From Flavobacteriales bacterium (GTDB lineage Bacteria; Bacteroidota; Bacteroidia; Flavobacteriales_D; Crocinitomicaceae), in contig CANCQX010000012.1 in NCBI GenBank assembly GCA_947380375.1, forward strand, positions 1-37,320: a DNA stretch of 37,320 nucleotides, in the 5' to 3' direction. Of this stretch, positions 24,759-32,686 are shown in pieces; the first letter of the stretch is position 1, and every line of letters starts with the position of its first letter. The notes under the pieces are model-generated. The model made no database searches, had not been told where the DNA came from, and worked only from the letters and a program-made list of their open reading frames with translations. Position numbers and translations under genes: made by a program.

Positions 24759-25604
24759 TTATTTATTTAAAAGAAGGTGGTATTTTTTAATTTCTTTACC
24801 TGTTCTAAAATAATAATTATTTCCAATTTTTTTAAATTCAATAATTTTTTGAATTGGAGCATCAATATTTATTTCTTCATTGGAATCAACATCAATCAAA
24901 ACGATCTTATTTTTTTCTAGGATATAAAAATTTTCTGAGTCAACTTGAAAGCTTTTTATAGTTGGACGTTTTATAAAATTGACAAGGGAAGCATACCTAT
25001 CAAGAATATATATTCCTTGATTGTAATCAACTAAATACAAAAAATTATTTTGTTCAAACATGAATGAAATCTGAATAGAATTCAAGACTCCTTTTATATT
25101 CTCTACATCCTGATTTTGAAATAATTGCCTAGAAGAGATTAAATGTAATCGTGAATTTAATTGGTCATAAATCCAAAATTTATCTGGCTGTGATGAAACA
25201 GCAAATTTTGTAGCATTTCCAATATTCTCATCGTCAAAATTTACGCATGATTCATATGGTGTCAAAGTATTATCTAAAAAACATAATTGTTGTTGTTCTT
25301 CAGAAAAGACAATAAGTTTCATCGAGTTTAGAACCTGAATAGAAGATAATCTTCCGAATGATTTTTGACTTTGAGAAAATTTAAAATTTCCAATTGAATC
25401 AAATTTTTGAATTAGTTCCTTTTTAGAAATATAAACATTACCCAAAACATCTACAGTCCAAATATCATTTGAATCAATTTTATAGTTAGATTTTTCAATC
25501 CATTCATATTTCGACTGAGAAACAGATGAAAAACAAAGATGAATAAATAATAAATTTAATACTAATTTCAATTTATTTTGATTTAATTTCATAATATTAT
25601 TCAT
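24759..25604 (-). CDS. Exported protein paired with GH3, possibly propeller-like
   Basis: This 281-aa protein has an N-terminal signal (hydrophobic LVLNLLFIHLCFSSVSQ, cleavage near residue 30). The body repeats short strand patterns such as IWTVDVLGNVYIS, FWIYDQLNSRLHLIS, FLYLVDYNQGIYILDRY and NFYILEKNKIVLIDVD, spaced 40-60 residues apart, which suggests a beta-propeller (inference from pattern). The called start overlaps the GH3 stop by 8 bp. An in-frame ATG at residue 5 (25592) would avoid the overlap. The pair is probably one transcript. No family name is recognised. Confidence 0.75.
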   Translation of the reverse strand: MNNIMKLNQNKLKLVLNLLFIHLCFSSVSQSKYEWIEKSNYKIDSNDIWTVDVLGNVYISKKELIQKFDSIGNFKFSQSQKSFGRLSSIQVLNSMKLIVFSEEQQQLCFLDNTLTPYESCVNFDDENIGNATKFAVSSQPDKFWIYDQLNSRLHLISSRQLFQNQDVENIKGVLNSIQISFMFEQNNFLYLVDYNQGIYILDRYASLVNFIKRPTIKSFQVDSENFYILEKNKIVLIDVDSNEEINIDAPIQKIIEFKKIGNNYYFRTGKEIKKYHLLLNK

Positions 25605-27111
25605 TCGAAAAACTTAAAATTTGCTCTAAATATCCCCTATTATTAGATAATCTCGGAACTTTGTTTTGACCTCCTAGCTTACCTTTCGACTTCAACCACT
25701 TATCAAAAACACCATTCTCTAAAACGGTAATTTTTAATAAATCTAAAACCATATTTTTAGTTCTTTTAGCATCATAGTCAGAATTAATTCTTCGTAATGA
25801 ATCATCGAGTAGACTTGCGAATAATTCGATATCATCAGGAGGAGTTATAAATTCAATCAACCATTCGTGTCTTCCTCTTGAATTTTTATCCATATAAATT
25901 GGACAAGCGGTATAATCTCTTATTTGAGAATGTGTTAATTTACAAACTTCAGTAACTGCTTTTTCGGTATTATCAACAATAATTTCTTCACCAAACGCAT
26001 TAATAAAACTTTTTGTACGTCCCGTTATACTAATTCTAAATGGTTTTAAGGAAGTGAATTTGACAGTGTCACCAATAATATATCTCCACAAACCAGCATT
26101 TGTAGAAATTACGATAGCATAATTTTCATTTAGTACTACCTCTGATAAATTATAAATTAGAGTTGAATTTTTACCCGAGAATGAAGACATTGGAATAAAT
26201 TCATAAAAAATACCATAATCTAACATTAATAATAAATCATTTGATTCTTTATTATCTTGTATCGCAAAAAATCCTTCTGATGCATTATAAGATTCGAAAT
26301 AATTCATTGAAGAACAAGGTATTAATTTCCTAAACTCATCACGATAAGGATCAAAATTAACCCCTCCATGCATGTATAACTCTAAATTTGGCCAAACTTC
26401 TTTTAAATTTTCTTTTCCTGTAATTTGAAGAATTTTATTGGCTAGTACTAAAGTCCAACTTGGCACACCAACTAAAATACGAACATCTTCTTTTATTGTA
26501 TTAAGAGCTATTTTTTCAATTTTTTCTTCCCACTCATCCATTAAAGCTATTTCTTTGGATGGAATTCTTTTTATTTCAGCCCACCAAGGCAAAGTTTTCA
26601 TTATAATTGCAGACAAATCTCCTAAATAGGATTTTTTTGACAAACTGTTTAATTCCGCGCTGCCTCCTATTACTAGATGCTTTCCGCTATATAATTTTCC
26701 ATTTGGATAATTTTGGTAATAAAGTGCTAAAAGATCTTTACCTCCTTTTTGATGACAATCTTCCAATGCTTCTTTGGTGACAGGTATTAACTTACTTCTT
26801 TCAGAGGTAGTCCCAGAAGATTTTGCGAAAAATTTTGTTTCAGTAGGCCATAATAAATTTTGTTCTCCTTTAATCAATCTATCAACCCATGGCTTAATAT
26901 CATCATATTCTTGCAAAGGAACCATCATCCTAAAATCTTGATACTCTTTAATATCAATAAAATGATTTTTCTTTCCCCAAACTGTTTGTGATGCTTTTTT
27001 AATTAACTTATTTAATGTCTCATTTTGAACTTCCAACGGATATTCTCGAAAAGAATCTATCTGAAGAATTCGTTTCTTTATTAACCAAGAAAAAATGGTA
27101 TTAAAAGGCAT
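25597..27111 (-). CDS. GH3-family acyl-acid-amido synthetase-like enzyme
   Basis: This 504-aa protein resembles plant GH3 proteins, ATP-dependent ligases of the ANL type that join carboxylic acids to amino acids through an acyl-adenylate. It has the ATP motif AKSSGTTSERSK (96-107), YMHGGVNFDPYR, the second adenylate motif YFESYNASEG (271-280), and WRYIIGDTVKF in place of the Y-R-x-GD motif. The C-terminal domain has RGRHEWLIEF. Bacterial members are common in Bacteroidota, but their substrates are mostly unknown. It shares an overlap with the downstream exported protein. No promoter box was recognised upstream. Confidence 0.88.
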   Translation of the reverse strand: MPFNTIFSWLIKKRILQIDSFREYPLEVQNETLNKLIKKASQTVWGKKNHFIDIKEYQDFRMMVPLQEYDDIKPWVDRLIKGEQNLLWPTETKFFAKSSGTTSERSKLIPVTKEALEDCHQKGGKDLLALYYQNYPNGKLYSGKHLVIGGSAELNSLSKKSYLGDLSAIIMKTLPWWAEIKRIPSKEIALMDEWEEKIEKIALNTIKEDVRILVGVPSWTLVLANKILQITGKENLKEVWPNLELYMHGGVNFDPYRDEFRKLIPCSSMNYFESYNASEGFFAIQDNKESNDLLLMLDYGIFYEFIPMSSFSGKNSTLIYNLSEVVLNENYAIVISTNAGLWRYIIGDTVKFTSLKPFRISITGRTKSFINAFGEEIIVDNTEKAVTEVCKLTHSQIRDYTACPIYMDKNSRGRHEWLIEFITPPDDIELFASLLDDSLRRINSDYDAKRTKNMVLDLLKITVLENGVFDKWLKSKGKLGGQNKVPRLSNNRGYLEQILSFSNE

Positions 27112-27172
27112 ATTTCTGAATAAAAATTATTTTATTAAAAGTCATTAAAAAAATCGACATAATCGCCTAAAA

Positions 27173-27205
27173 CAAAAAAGTCCTATCCAAATTTGGACAG
27201 GACTT
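27173..27205 (-). terminator. Terminator of the 32-codon membrane peptide gene
   Basis: Fourteen base pairs with one mismatch form between AAGTCCTATCCAAA (27178-27191) and TTTGGACAGGACTT (27192-27205). On the minus strand it is followed by a T-rich run (complement of 27173-27178 and beyond). It lies 26 nt past the stop of the small gene. Confidence 0.75.
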
Positions 27206-27231
27206 ACTAAATTTAAATTTTCAAATAGATT

Positions 27232-27330
27232 TTAACCCCAAATTAAAAGAGAAGCTAAAATACCCAAAACAATTACCGTATAAATAGTAGCAACTGCTGC
27301 TGTTGAACCTTCGAAGAAATTATCTGACAT
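27232..27330 (-). CDS. 32-codon single-pass membrane peptide
   Basis: An unlisted short frame reads ATG at 27330 to TAA at 27232 on the minus strand. The peptide begins MSDNFFEGSTAAVATIY and then has a clean hydrophobic helix (TVIVLGILASLLIWG) to the end, about 20 residues long. It has no basic signal start, so it looks like a small bitopic membrane protein rather than a leader. A TAAATTTG box (27352-27345) ends 14 nt before the ATG and a strong terminator follows 26 nt after the stop, so it has its own transcription unit between the MORN and GH3 genes. No family is recognised; an oxidase accessory subunit or a regulatory peptide are guesses. Confidence 0.7.
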   Translation of the reverse strand: MSDNFFEGSTAAVATIYTVIVLGILASLLIWG

Positions 27331-27344
27331 ATCGTTTTTTTTAT

Positions 27345-27352
27345 CAAATTTA
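27345..27352 (-). promoter_or_regulatory. Putative -7 box of the small membrane peptide gene
   Basis: The minus strand reads TAAATTTG, 14 nt before the ATG at 27330. A TTG is present 23 nt further upstream, at the outer limit of accepted spacing. Confidence 0.5.
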
Positions 27353-27389
27353 AAAATAAAATTGTATCGATGAAACAAGTCTTGAAAAA

Positions 27390-28418
27390 TTATTTGTTTT
27401 TTTTCTTTTTCTTCTTTTTTCCTGACATTACATCATCGTCTTCTTTATCAGAATCCTTTCCTTCTGGGGCACCAAAAGAATATGTTTCTCTTTCATGCTC
27501 ATCATATTTATATTCTTCAACAATAATTCCCTTTTTAAAAATAGTTTTATGCTTTAATTTTTTATCAGCATAAAACTCTTCAGCTACACCTTCTTTTTTA
27601 CCTTTTTTATAGGTTTCATGATCTTGAATAAAACCTCCGTAATAAAATGTTTTAAATTCTCCTTCTTTTACATCTAATTTCCAATGCTCAGTTCTTAACA
27701 ATGTTCCATCATCGTAAAAATATTTAAATTCTCCATCTTTTTTACCCATTTTATAAAACATATCTTGTATTACAATACCTTTCTCGTTGAAAGCTTTATA
27801 AGTACCATCCAAAAATCCATTTGAATAATTTACCTCCTTCTGAATTTTTGATTTTAAATAGGGGTGATATGTTTTTTGTAATCCATGAAGCAATCCATTA
27901 TTATAATTCTCCCAAAGTGTTGTATCTCCTTTTTTTGTAAAAAAAATACTTTTACCATGCTGAACGCCAACAAAATAATTCATTTCCCATGCCATTTGAG
28001 CTGTAGTATCATAATAGTAGATCCATTGTCCACTTCTTACACCTTGAATATGCGCTCTAATAACTTGAATACAGCCTGTTTGATATGTTGTTGTATCAAC
28101 ACCATCTTCTTTTCCATTTACAAATGAAACGGTCCTTTCAAGTAATCCATTGTTATGACATGTTTCACATTTACCATTAAAAGGACTTCCATCAATCCCT
28201 GCAAGAAATGTATTATTATCCTGATTATAAGATAGTTTCTCATTACAATCTACTGTTCCAGCTCTTTTTCCACATTCCCATTCAGCATACTTTACATTCT
28301 TTTTGCGAAGAGATGATTTTTCAGTACAATCTTTCTTCTTAATAGCTCCTATTTGCCCAAAAATGGAAGGACTAAAAACAATTAAACAGAAAAAAAATAT
28401 TACTTTAAATTTTAACAT
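27390..28418 (-). CDS. Exported MORN/YwqK-repeat protein with poly-lysine tail
   Basis: This 342-aa protein has a signal peptide (1-21, ending SPSIFGQ) and a chain of MORN-like repeats from about residue 75: for example NGKEDGVDTTTYQTG, GVQHGKSIFFTKKGD, NGFLDGTYKAFNEKG, GKKDGEFKYFYDDG and GKKEGVAEEFYADKK. Such YwqK-type proteins are usually outer-membrane-associated or secreted and of unknown role; the common label antitoxin is not supported here. The N-terminal part has six cysteines between 11 and 87, including a CETCH string at 84-88. The last 16 residues are an acidic then strongly basic tail (DDDV, then K7 NK), encoded by a poly-T/poly-C stretch that could be slippage-prone. Confidence 0.82.
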   Translation of the reverse strand: MLKFKVIFFFCLIVFSPSIFGQIGAIKKKDCTEKSSLRKKNVKYAEWECGKRAGTVDCNEKLSYNQDNNTFLAGIDGSPFNGKCETCHNNGLLERTVSFVNGKEDGVDTTTYQTGCIQVIRAHIQGVRSGQWIYYYDTTAQMAWEMNYFVGVQHGKSIFFTKKGDTTLWENYNNGLLHGLQKTYHPYLKSKIQKEVNYSNGFLDGTYKAFNEKGIVIQDMFYKMGKKDGEFKYFYDDGTLLRTEHWKLDVKEGEFKTFYYGGFIQDHETYKKGKKEGVAEEFYADKKLKHKTIFKKGIIVEEYKYDEHERETYSFGAPEGKDSDKEDDDVMSGKKKKKKKNK

Positions 28419-28452
28419 TATTAGATTTTTTATTTAAAAAACAACTATTAAA

Positions 28453-28857
28453 TTAATTATCATTTCTTTTTAAACCTTCTAAAACTTGTCGCATTTTATC
28501 AGGAACATTTATTGAAGTTTTATTTATCGAATCGTAGCAAACTAAAACCGAGGACCCAGTAGTAAAAAGCTTTTCATTGACATACAAATCATATTCCAAA
28601 ACAAAACTTTTGTTTCCAATATTTTTTGTGTAAATACTAATTTCAGGTTCTTGATGCAATAAAACTGGTGAAAAATATTCGATTTCATTTTTTCTCAATA
28701 CAACTCCATTTTTTTGCCAATTCCAATCTGTACCCATTAAAGGAGAAAATAAAGCAACACGAGCCATTTCAAAATAGCTCAAATAAACTGAATTATTTAC
28801 ATGTCCCATAACATCTAAATCAGAAAATCGAACTTGAATTTTAATTGGATTTATCAT
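28453..28857 (-). CDS. Hotdog acyl-CoA thioesterase
   Basis: This 134-aa single-domain 4HBT protein has QVRFSDLDVMGHVNNSVYLSYFE (9-31) with catalytic Asp15 and the family GHVNN motif, then ARVALFSPL. It hydrolyses acyl-CoA thioesters; substrate unknown. It is a second, distinct thioesterase from the YbgC-like gene at 18196. The start ATG shares ATGA with the stop of the dehydratase gene upstream, so it is translated by coupling and has no promoter of its own. There is no obvious metabolic link between the two. Confidence 0.88.
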   Translation of the reverse strand: MINPIKIQVRFSDLDVMGHVNNSVYLSYFEMARVALFSPLMGTDWNWQKNGVVLRKNEIEYFSPVLLHQEPEISIYTKNIGNKSFVLEYDLYVNEKLFTTGSSVLVCYDSINKTSINVPDKMRQVLEGLKRNDN

Positions 28858-30734
28858 TTTTTGTCTAATAATTCAAATACCGAATTGTTACTTTTATATT
28901 CTGGAACTATCTCCTTCATTTTAGATACAATATTCTCATTTTGTTGACGTTCAAACAAGCCAATCAAATCATCAATTGATTCAATAGTAGCTTCATCTTC
29001 CATTCTAATTTTGGCTTTTAAAATCTGAGGATGATGGGTAGGTAAAGTATTTTCTTCTTCAGCTAAGAGTTCTTCATATAGTTTTTCACCAGGTCTTAAT
29101 CCAGTGATTTTGATCTCTATATCTTTGTCTATTTCTAAGCCACTTAATTGAATCATTTTCTTAGCTAAATCTATGATTTTGACGGATTCTCCCATATCAA
29201 AAACAAAAATTTCACCACCTTCTCCCATAGAACCTGCCTCTAAAACGAGTTGACACGCTTCAGGTATTGTCATAAAAAAACGTGTTATACGCTCATCGGT
29301 TAATGTAATAGGTCCACCTTGCTCTATTTGTCTCTGAAAAAGAGGTATTACTGAACCATTTGAACCCAAAACATTTCCAAACCTTGTAGTTACAAATTTT
29401 GTTTTAGAAGAATTATTTGCAGCTTGAGCATATATTTCTGCAATACGTTTTGATGCCCCCATAACATTAGTAGGATTAACGGCTTTATCTGTAGAAATCA
29501 TTACAAATTTCTCTACATTGTATTTAGTCGCTAAATCTACTAGGTTTTTAGTCCCCTTAACATTAGTAAAAATTGCTTCAGATGGATTATTCTCCATTAA
29601 TGGAACATGCTTATATGCAGCTGCATGAAAAACATACTGAGGATTAAAATGATCAAAAACTCTAGTCATTCTTTCTCTGTTTCTAATATCACCAACAACT
29701 ATTTCAAAATTAAAATTTGGAAAATGATAAAGCAATTCATTTTGTAAATCGTACAAAGGAGATTCTGCTTGATCTAGTAAAATCACTAATTTAGGCTCGT
29801 ATTTAGCAATTTGTAAAACCATTCCACTTCCAATGGAACCTGCAGCTCCCGTTACTAGAATAATTTTACCTTTCAACTCACTTGAAATCTTTTCCTCATC
29901 TAAAATAATTGGTTTACGACCAAGTAAATCTTCTATTTTAATTTTAGAAATTTGTTTTGTACTGAACTCGCCATTTATCCAACTTTTCGGATTGGGAACT
30001 TTATTAACAGAGACATTATTAGATAGACAAATATCAACTATATTTTTACTATTTTCTTCGTTTGGATGCTGAATTGCTAATATCAACTGAGTCACTCCTT
30101 CACTTTTTATAATAAATTCTAATTTTGAAGAATGAAAGATGGTTAAACCTTGTAATCTAGAACCTTCCATCTTTTTATTATCATCAATAAAACCAATTAA
30201 TTGGTAGGATAAACGAGCATCTTTTTCAATGGTTCTTTTTGTAATTAAACCTGAAACACCTGCCCCGTAAATCAAAATTCTTTCGGTTTGATCTTTAGGT
30301 TTAATAGATTCCATGTAAATTAATTTAATTCCAAATCTAAGACCAGTTATAAAGATAAAAGAAGATAAAAACTCCATTAACAAAACAGACATGGGAAATA
30401 AATAAAATCCATCAAAATATAAGTTCCTTATTATTCCTAAAACAACAAAAAATAAAGATGATATAATTGAAGCGAAAAATATCCTTCTCAAATCTTCAGT
30501 TGAGGTATGTCTAACTAAACCTTTATGAATTTTTAAAAAATAAAAAACGAAAAATTTAACTAATAAAAAAATTAATAAGGATTTTGATAAAATAGACCAC
30601 TCTTTTTTAATCAACTCAAAATCAGCTTTTAAATCAAACCTGATCAAATAAGCAAAAAACAATCCAGATAATGATAAGAATAAATCTATTACTATTATTA
30701 TCCAACGAGGAGTATTATTTTTAGGTAAAAACAT
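28854..30734 (-). CDS. WbpM/PglF/FlaA1-type nucleotide-sugar dehydratase
   Basis: This 626-aa inner-membrane enzyme of the long CapD family has four N-terminal helices (about 12-30, 51-68, 86-103, 112-132), a first Rossmann fold with YGAGVSG (156-162) and a catalytic dehydratase domain with GAAGSIG (296-302), Thr/Asp/Lys of STDKAVNP and MGASK with Met425 and Lys429. The Ser-Met-Lys set in place of Ser-Tyr-Lys is the normal feature of WbpM, PglF and FlaA1, which make UDP-4-keto-6-deoxy-GlcNAc, the first step to rare amino sugars for capsules, O-antigen or glycoproteins. LRPGEKLYEELL near the end is also typical. A box TATATTTG lies 43 nt upstream. Confidence 0.92.
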   Translation of the reverse strand: MFLPKNNTPRWIIIVIDLFLSLSGLFFAYLIRFDLKADFELIKKEWSILSKSLLIFLLVKFFVFYFLKIHKGLVRHTSTEDLRRIFFASIISSLFFVVLGIIRNLYFDGFYLFPMSVLLMEFLSSFIFITGLRFGIKLIYMESIKPKDQTERILIYGAGVSGLITKRTIEKDARLSYQLIGFIDDNKKMEGSRLQGLTIFHSSKLEFIIKSEGVTQLILAIQHPNEENSKNIVDICLSNNVSVNKVPNPKSWINGEFSTKQISKIKIEDLLGRKPIILDEEKISSELKGKIILVTGAAGSIGSGMVLQIAKYEPKLVILLDQAESPLYDLQNELLYHFPNFNFEIVVGDIRNRERMTRVFDHFNPQYVFHAAAYKHVPLMENNPSEAIFTNVKGTKNLVDLATKYNVEKFVMISTDKAVNPTNVMGASKRIAEIYAQAANNSSKTKFVTTRFGNVLGSNGSVIPLFQRQIEQGGPITLTDERITRFFMTIPEACQLVLEAGSMGEGGEIFVFDMGESVKIIDLAKKMIQLSGLEIDKDIEIKITGLRPGEKLYEELLAEEENTLPTHHPQILKAKIRMEDEATIESIDDLIGLFERQQNENIVSKMKEIVPEYKSNNSVFELLDKK

Positions 30735-30777
30735 GTGTAAAATTAAGAATATATCCTATGATATTTTTAAAGCTTGT

Positions 30778-30785
30778 CAAATATA
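30778..30785 (-). promoter_or_regulatory. Putative -7 box for the dehydratase-thioesterase unit
   Basis: The minus strand reads TATATTTG, 43 nt before the ATG at 30734. No -33 box at normal spacing was found. Confidence 0.45.
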
Positions 30786-30815
30786 AATATATCTATTTAA
30801 AAACTAAAGATATTG

Positions 30816-31802
30816 CTACGATAATTCTTTGAATGAACGAAAATTATGGGCTAAATAACTCTTTTCAACAAACGTTTCTAAAACATCAATAGAATATAGT
30901 GTTAGACTTTTAGGGTGCCCTATAACAACCATGTCTGAATAAGATTCTCTAATCATTTTACAAAGCACTACTTTTAATTTTGAAGCATAATATCCATCTG
31001 AGCTAACATGATTCCAAGTATAACTTGTAAGTACTGACTTCTTACGTCCAGGTTGTGATAAAAAGATACCATCACCAATCATTTTATGCCTACTTGGAAA
31101 AAGTCTTCCTAAAATATACAAACGCCAATAAAATAATGGCGAATAACGCAAAGATGAAATTGGATATTCGATAAAACTACCTGTTTCAACTTCAACACAA
31201 ACATCCTCTTCAAAACGATAATTTGATTTTTTCGGTGCACTTCTGAAATCAAAAGCATAATGTTTTGATTCGAAGTTTCCTCCAAAAAAAACACTTGTGT
31301 CGTATTTAATTCCTATTTCTTTAAAAATATCTTTCAAACGATTAAAAGGCTGAATACACCAACCTCCAGCTCTAAATGTATGTACTTTCTTTCTGGAAAT
31401 TTCTTCTAAATAGCTTTTGTAAAAAGTCACTATATGATATAATTCATCATCATCAAAATCGGCTAGTTTGTAACAATTATCGACTTCAATTACCCATTTT
31501 TCTCCATTAAAATAAGACCGCTCCCAATGAGGATGAATATGCAATTGAACATCACAACCGCACTCTAACATTTCGGTAATTTGATTTTTAACTTTCGCTA
31601 AATCTGATTTTAAAACTGAATGTTTTGCACTTTCCGTTTCTAAACGAATTAAATAACCAACGTCTATAAAAAAAGTCATTGGCACCGAATATTTCTTTGA
31701 GATTTTTAGCAACTCATTGGTTGGGTTTATCATACATTTTTCAACAGTTCCGGTTTTTTCACCAAAAAACAATTCATAATCAAACGTTAGAAAAATATTC
31801 AT
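30816..31802 (-). CDS. NodB-like polysaccharide deacetylase-related protein
   Basis: This 328-aa protein has a deacetylase-like barrel. The first strand reads FLTFDYELFFG with Asp8 and Glu10, where classical NodB enzymes have two adjacent Asp. The metal-binding His cluster is LHIHPHW (His88, 90, 92), followed by FRAGGWCIQP with Arg144 and RYSP. There is no signal peptide. Members of this D-x-E group act in or near glycan clusters but few have been tested, so substrate is unknown. On the minus strand the -7 box TACATTTG (31814-31807) ends only 4 nt before the ATG. It is divergent from the CYTH gene. Confidence 0.82.
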   Translation of the reverse strand: MNIFLTFDYELFFGEKTGTVEKCMINPTNELLKISKKYSVPMTFFIDVGYLIRLETESAKHSVLKSDLAKVKNQITEMLECGCDVQLHIHPHWERSYFNGEKWVIEVDNCYKLADFDDDELYHIVTFYKSYLEEISRKKVHTFRAGGWCIQPFNRLKDIFKEIGIKYDTSVFFGGNFESKHYAFDFRSAPKKSNYRFEEDVCVEVETGSFIEYPISSLRYSPLFYWRLYILGRLFPSRHKMIGDGIFLSQPGRKKSVLTSYTWNHVSSDGYYASKLKVVLCKMIRESYSDMVVIGHPKSLTLYSIDVLETFVEKSYLAHNFRSFKELS

Positions 31803-31806
31803 TCTA

Positions 31807-31814
31807 CAAATGTA
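31807..31814 (-). promoter_or_regulatory. -7 box directly in front of the NodB-like gene
   Basis: The minus strand reads TACATTTG, then TAGA, then the ATG at 31802. The 4-nt distance equals that of rimO and the SpoIID-domain gene, which suggests a leaderless message. Confidence 0.5.
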
Positions 31815-31851
31815 AGAAACTGTCTATATTTAACACTAAAAAGAATTTAAG

Positions 31852-32304
31852 ATGCAAGAAATTGAACGAAAATTTACCGTTGATCTTCAAAAATGGGAAT
31901 CTATTGAAAAACCTTTACCTCAACAAATTGTTCAAAGTTATTTATCTACAAATGCAGATTGCACTGTTCGTGTTCGAATAAAAGGGTCAAAAGGTTTCTT
32001 AACGATTAAAGGAAAAACAATTGGAATAAGTCGATCTGAATTTGAGTATGAAATTCCTTTAAATGATGCTAAACAAATGATTGCTTCATTTGCAGAAAAA
32101 ACACTTTCCAAATTACGATATGAAATAAAAGTCGGAAAGCATATTTGGGAAATCGATGTATTTCAAGGGAAAATTGAAGGGTTAATTATTGCCGAAATAG
32201 AACTAAAATCTGAAAATGAAACCTTTACAAAACCAAATTGGGTAATTGAAGATGTTTCAGACAATATAGAATATTACAATTCTCGGTTAATTGAGAAATG
32301 TTGA
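31852..32304 (+). CDS. CYTH-domain triphosphate tunnel metalloenzyme
   Basis: This 150-aa single-domain protein of the CYTH superfamily shows the opening EIERKF (3-8), the basic strand VRVRIKGSKGFLTIKGK, EFEYEIP, YEIKVGKHIWEIDVF and the acidic AEIELKSE, which together line the tunnel that binds triphosphate with divalent metal. Stand-alone members hydrolyse inorganic triphosphate in several bacteria; that is the best guess here. The start gives the canonical N-terminus. It is divergent from the NodB-like gene with 49 nt between starts; an imperfect box TATATTTA lies at about 31825. Its stop codon is the left edge of a perfect hairpin. Confidence 0.9.
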   Translation: MQEIERKFTVDLQKWESIEKPLPQQIVQSYLSTNADCTVRVRIKGSKGFLTIKGKTIGISRSEFEYEIPLNDAKQMIASFAEKTLSKLRYEIKVGKHIWEIDVFQGKIEGLIIAEIELKSENETFTKPNWVIEDVSDNIEYYNSRLIEKC

Positions 32305-32354
32305 CTTCGATAAACCGTTGACTTCGAGCGCCTCAGTCAACGGTTTATCGAAGT
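32304..32354. repeat. Perfect 20-bp hairpin spanning a convergent gap stop to stop
   Basis: The left arm 32304-32323 (ACTTCGATAAACCGTTGACT) is the exact reverse complement of the right arm 32335-32354, with an 11-nt loop. The last base of the CYTH TGA is the first base of the left arm, and the first base of the opposite gene's TTA (TAA on its strand) is the last base of the right arm, so the hairpin occupies the whole gap. The string GTTGACTTCGA occurs twice (32300 and 32319). It may serve as a terminator or RNA stabiliser for both genes and resembles dispersed repeats seen in Bacteroidota (recollection, untested). Confidence 0.85.
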
Positions 32355-32686
32355 TAAATCTTTTCACCAACAATATTACTTTTTTCAAGATCAAAAACCA
32401 TTGAACCCAAATTAATATCAAACCATTCTAAAAAAACATCTATATTTCTTTCAGAAGGCCACAATTCTTCATCTTCAGTAATCGCCATTAATTCATTTTT
32501 GAAAATTTTCTTAAAATGTTGCTCTATAAGAGGTTCAATATCAAAAAAATCTTCTGTAATTAAGTAAACCGTTGGTTCGATCTCATCTTCGATACTAAAT
32601 TGTATTTCTGAATCAATTGTATTTGACCAATCGAAAAAAGGTTTTTTAGGAGTTACGGTAATGAAACCTCTATTTAATACGTTCAT
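32354..32686 (-). CDS. Conserved hypothetical protein (110 aa)
   Basis: This 110-aa soluble, acidic protein begins NVLNRGFITVTPKKPFFDWSN, continues with EPTVYLITEDFFD, then LWPSERNIDVFLEWFDINLGSMVFDLE. I recall this layout (TV-x-PKxPFxDW, YLI, LWPxxR, WFxxxxxSxVxDL) from short bacterial proteins without a known function. It overlaps the upstream lipoprotein gene by ATGA (32683-32686), so translation is coupled. The stop codon abuts the hairpin at 32304-32354. Confidence 0.75.
   Translation of the reverse strand: MNVLNRGFITVTPKKPFFDWSNTIDSEIQFSIEDEIEPTVYLITEDFFDIEPLIEQHFKKIFKNELMAITEDEELWPSERNIDVFLEWFDINLGSMVFDLEKSNIVGEKI

Noticed and set aside
28155-28169. CETCH string in the MORN protein as a haem c site
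   Set aside because: It is a single CxxCH within a Cys-rich repeat region, with no cytochrome fold or distal ligand pattern around it, so chance is more likely.
27390-28418. Antitoxin label for the YwqK/MORN protein
   Set aside because: It has a signal peptide and there is no toxin-like partner next to it; the label stems from a distant naming habit.
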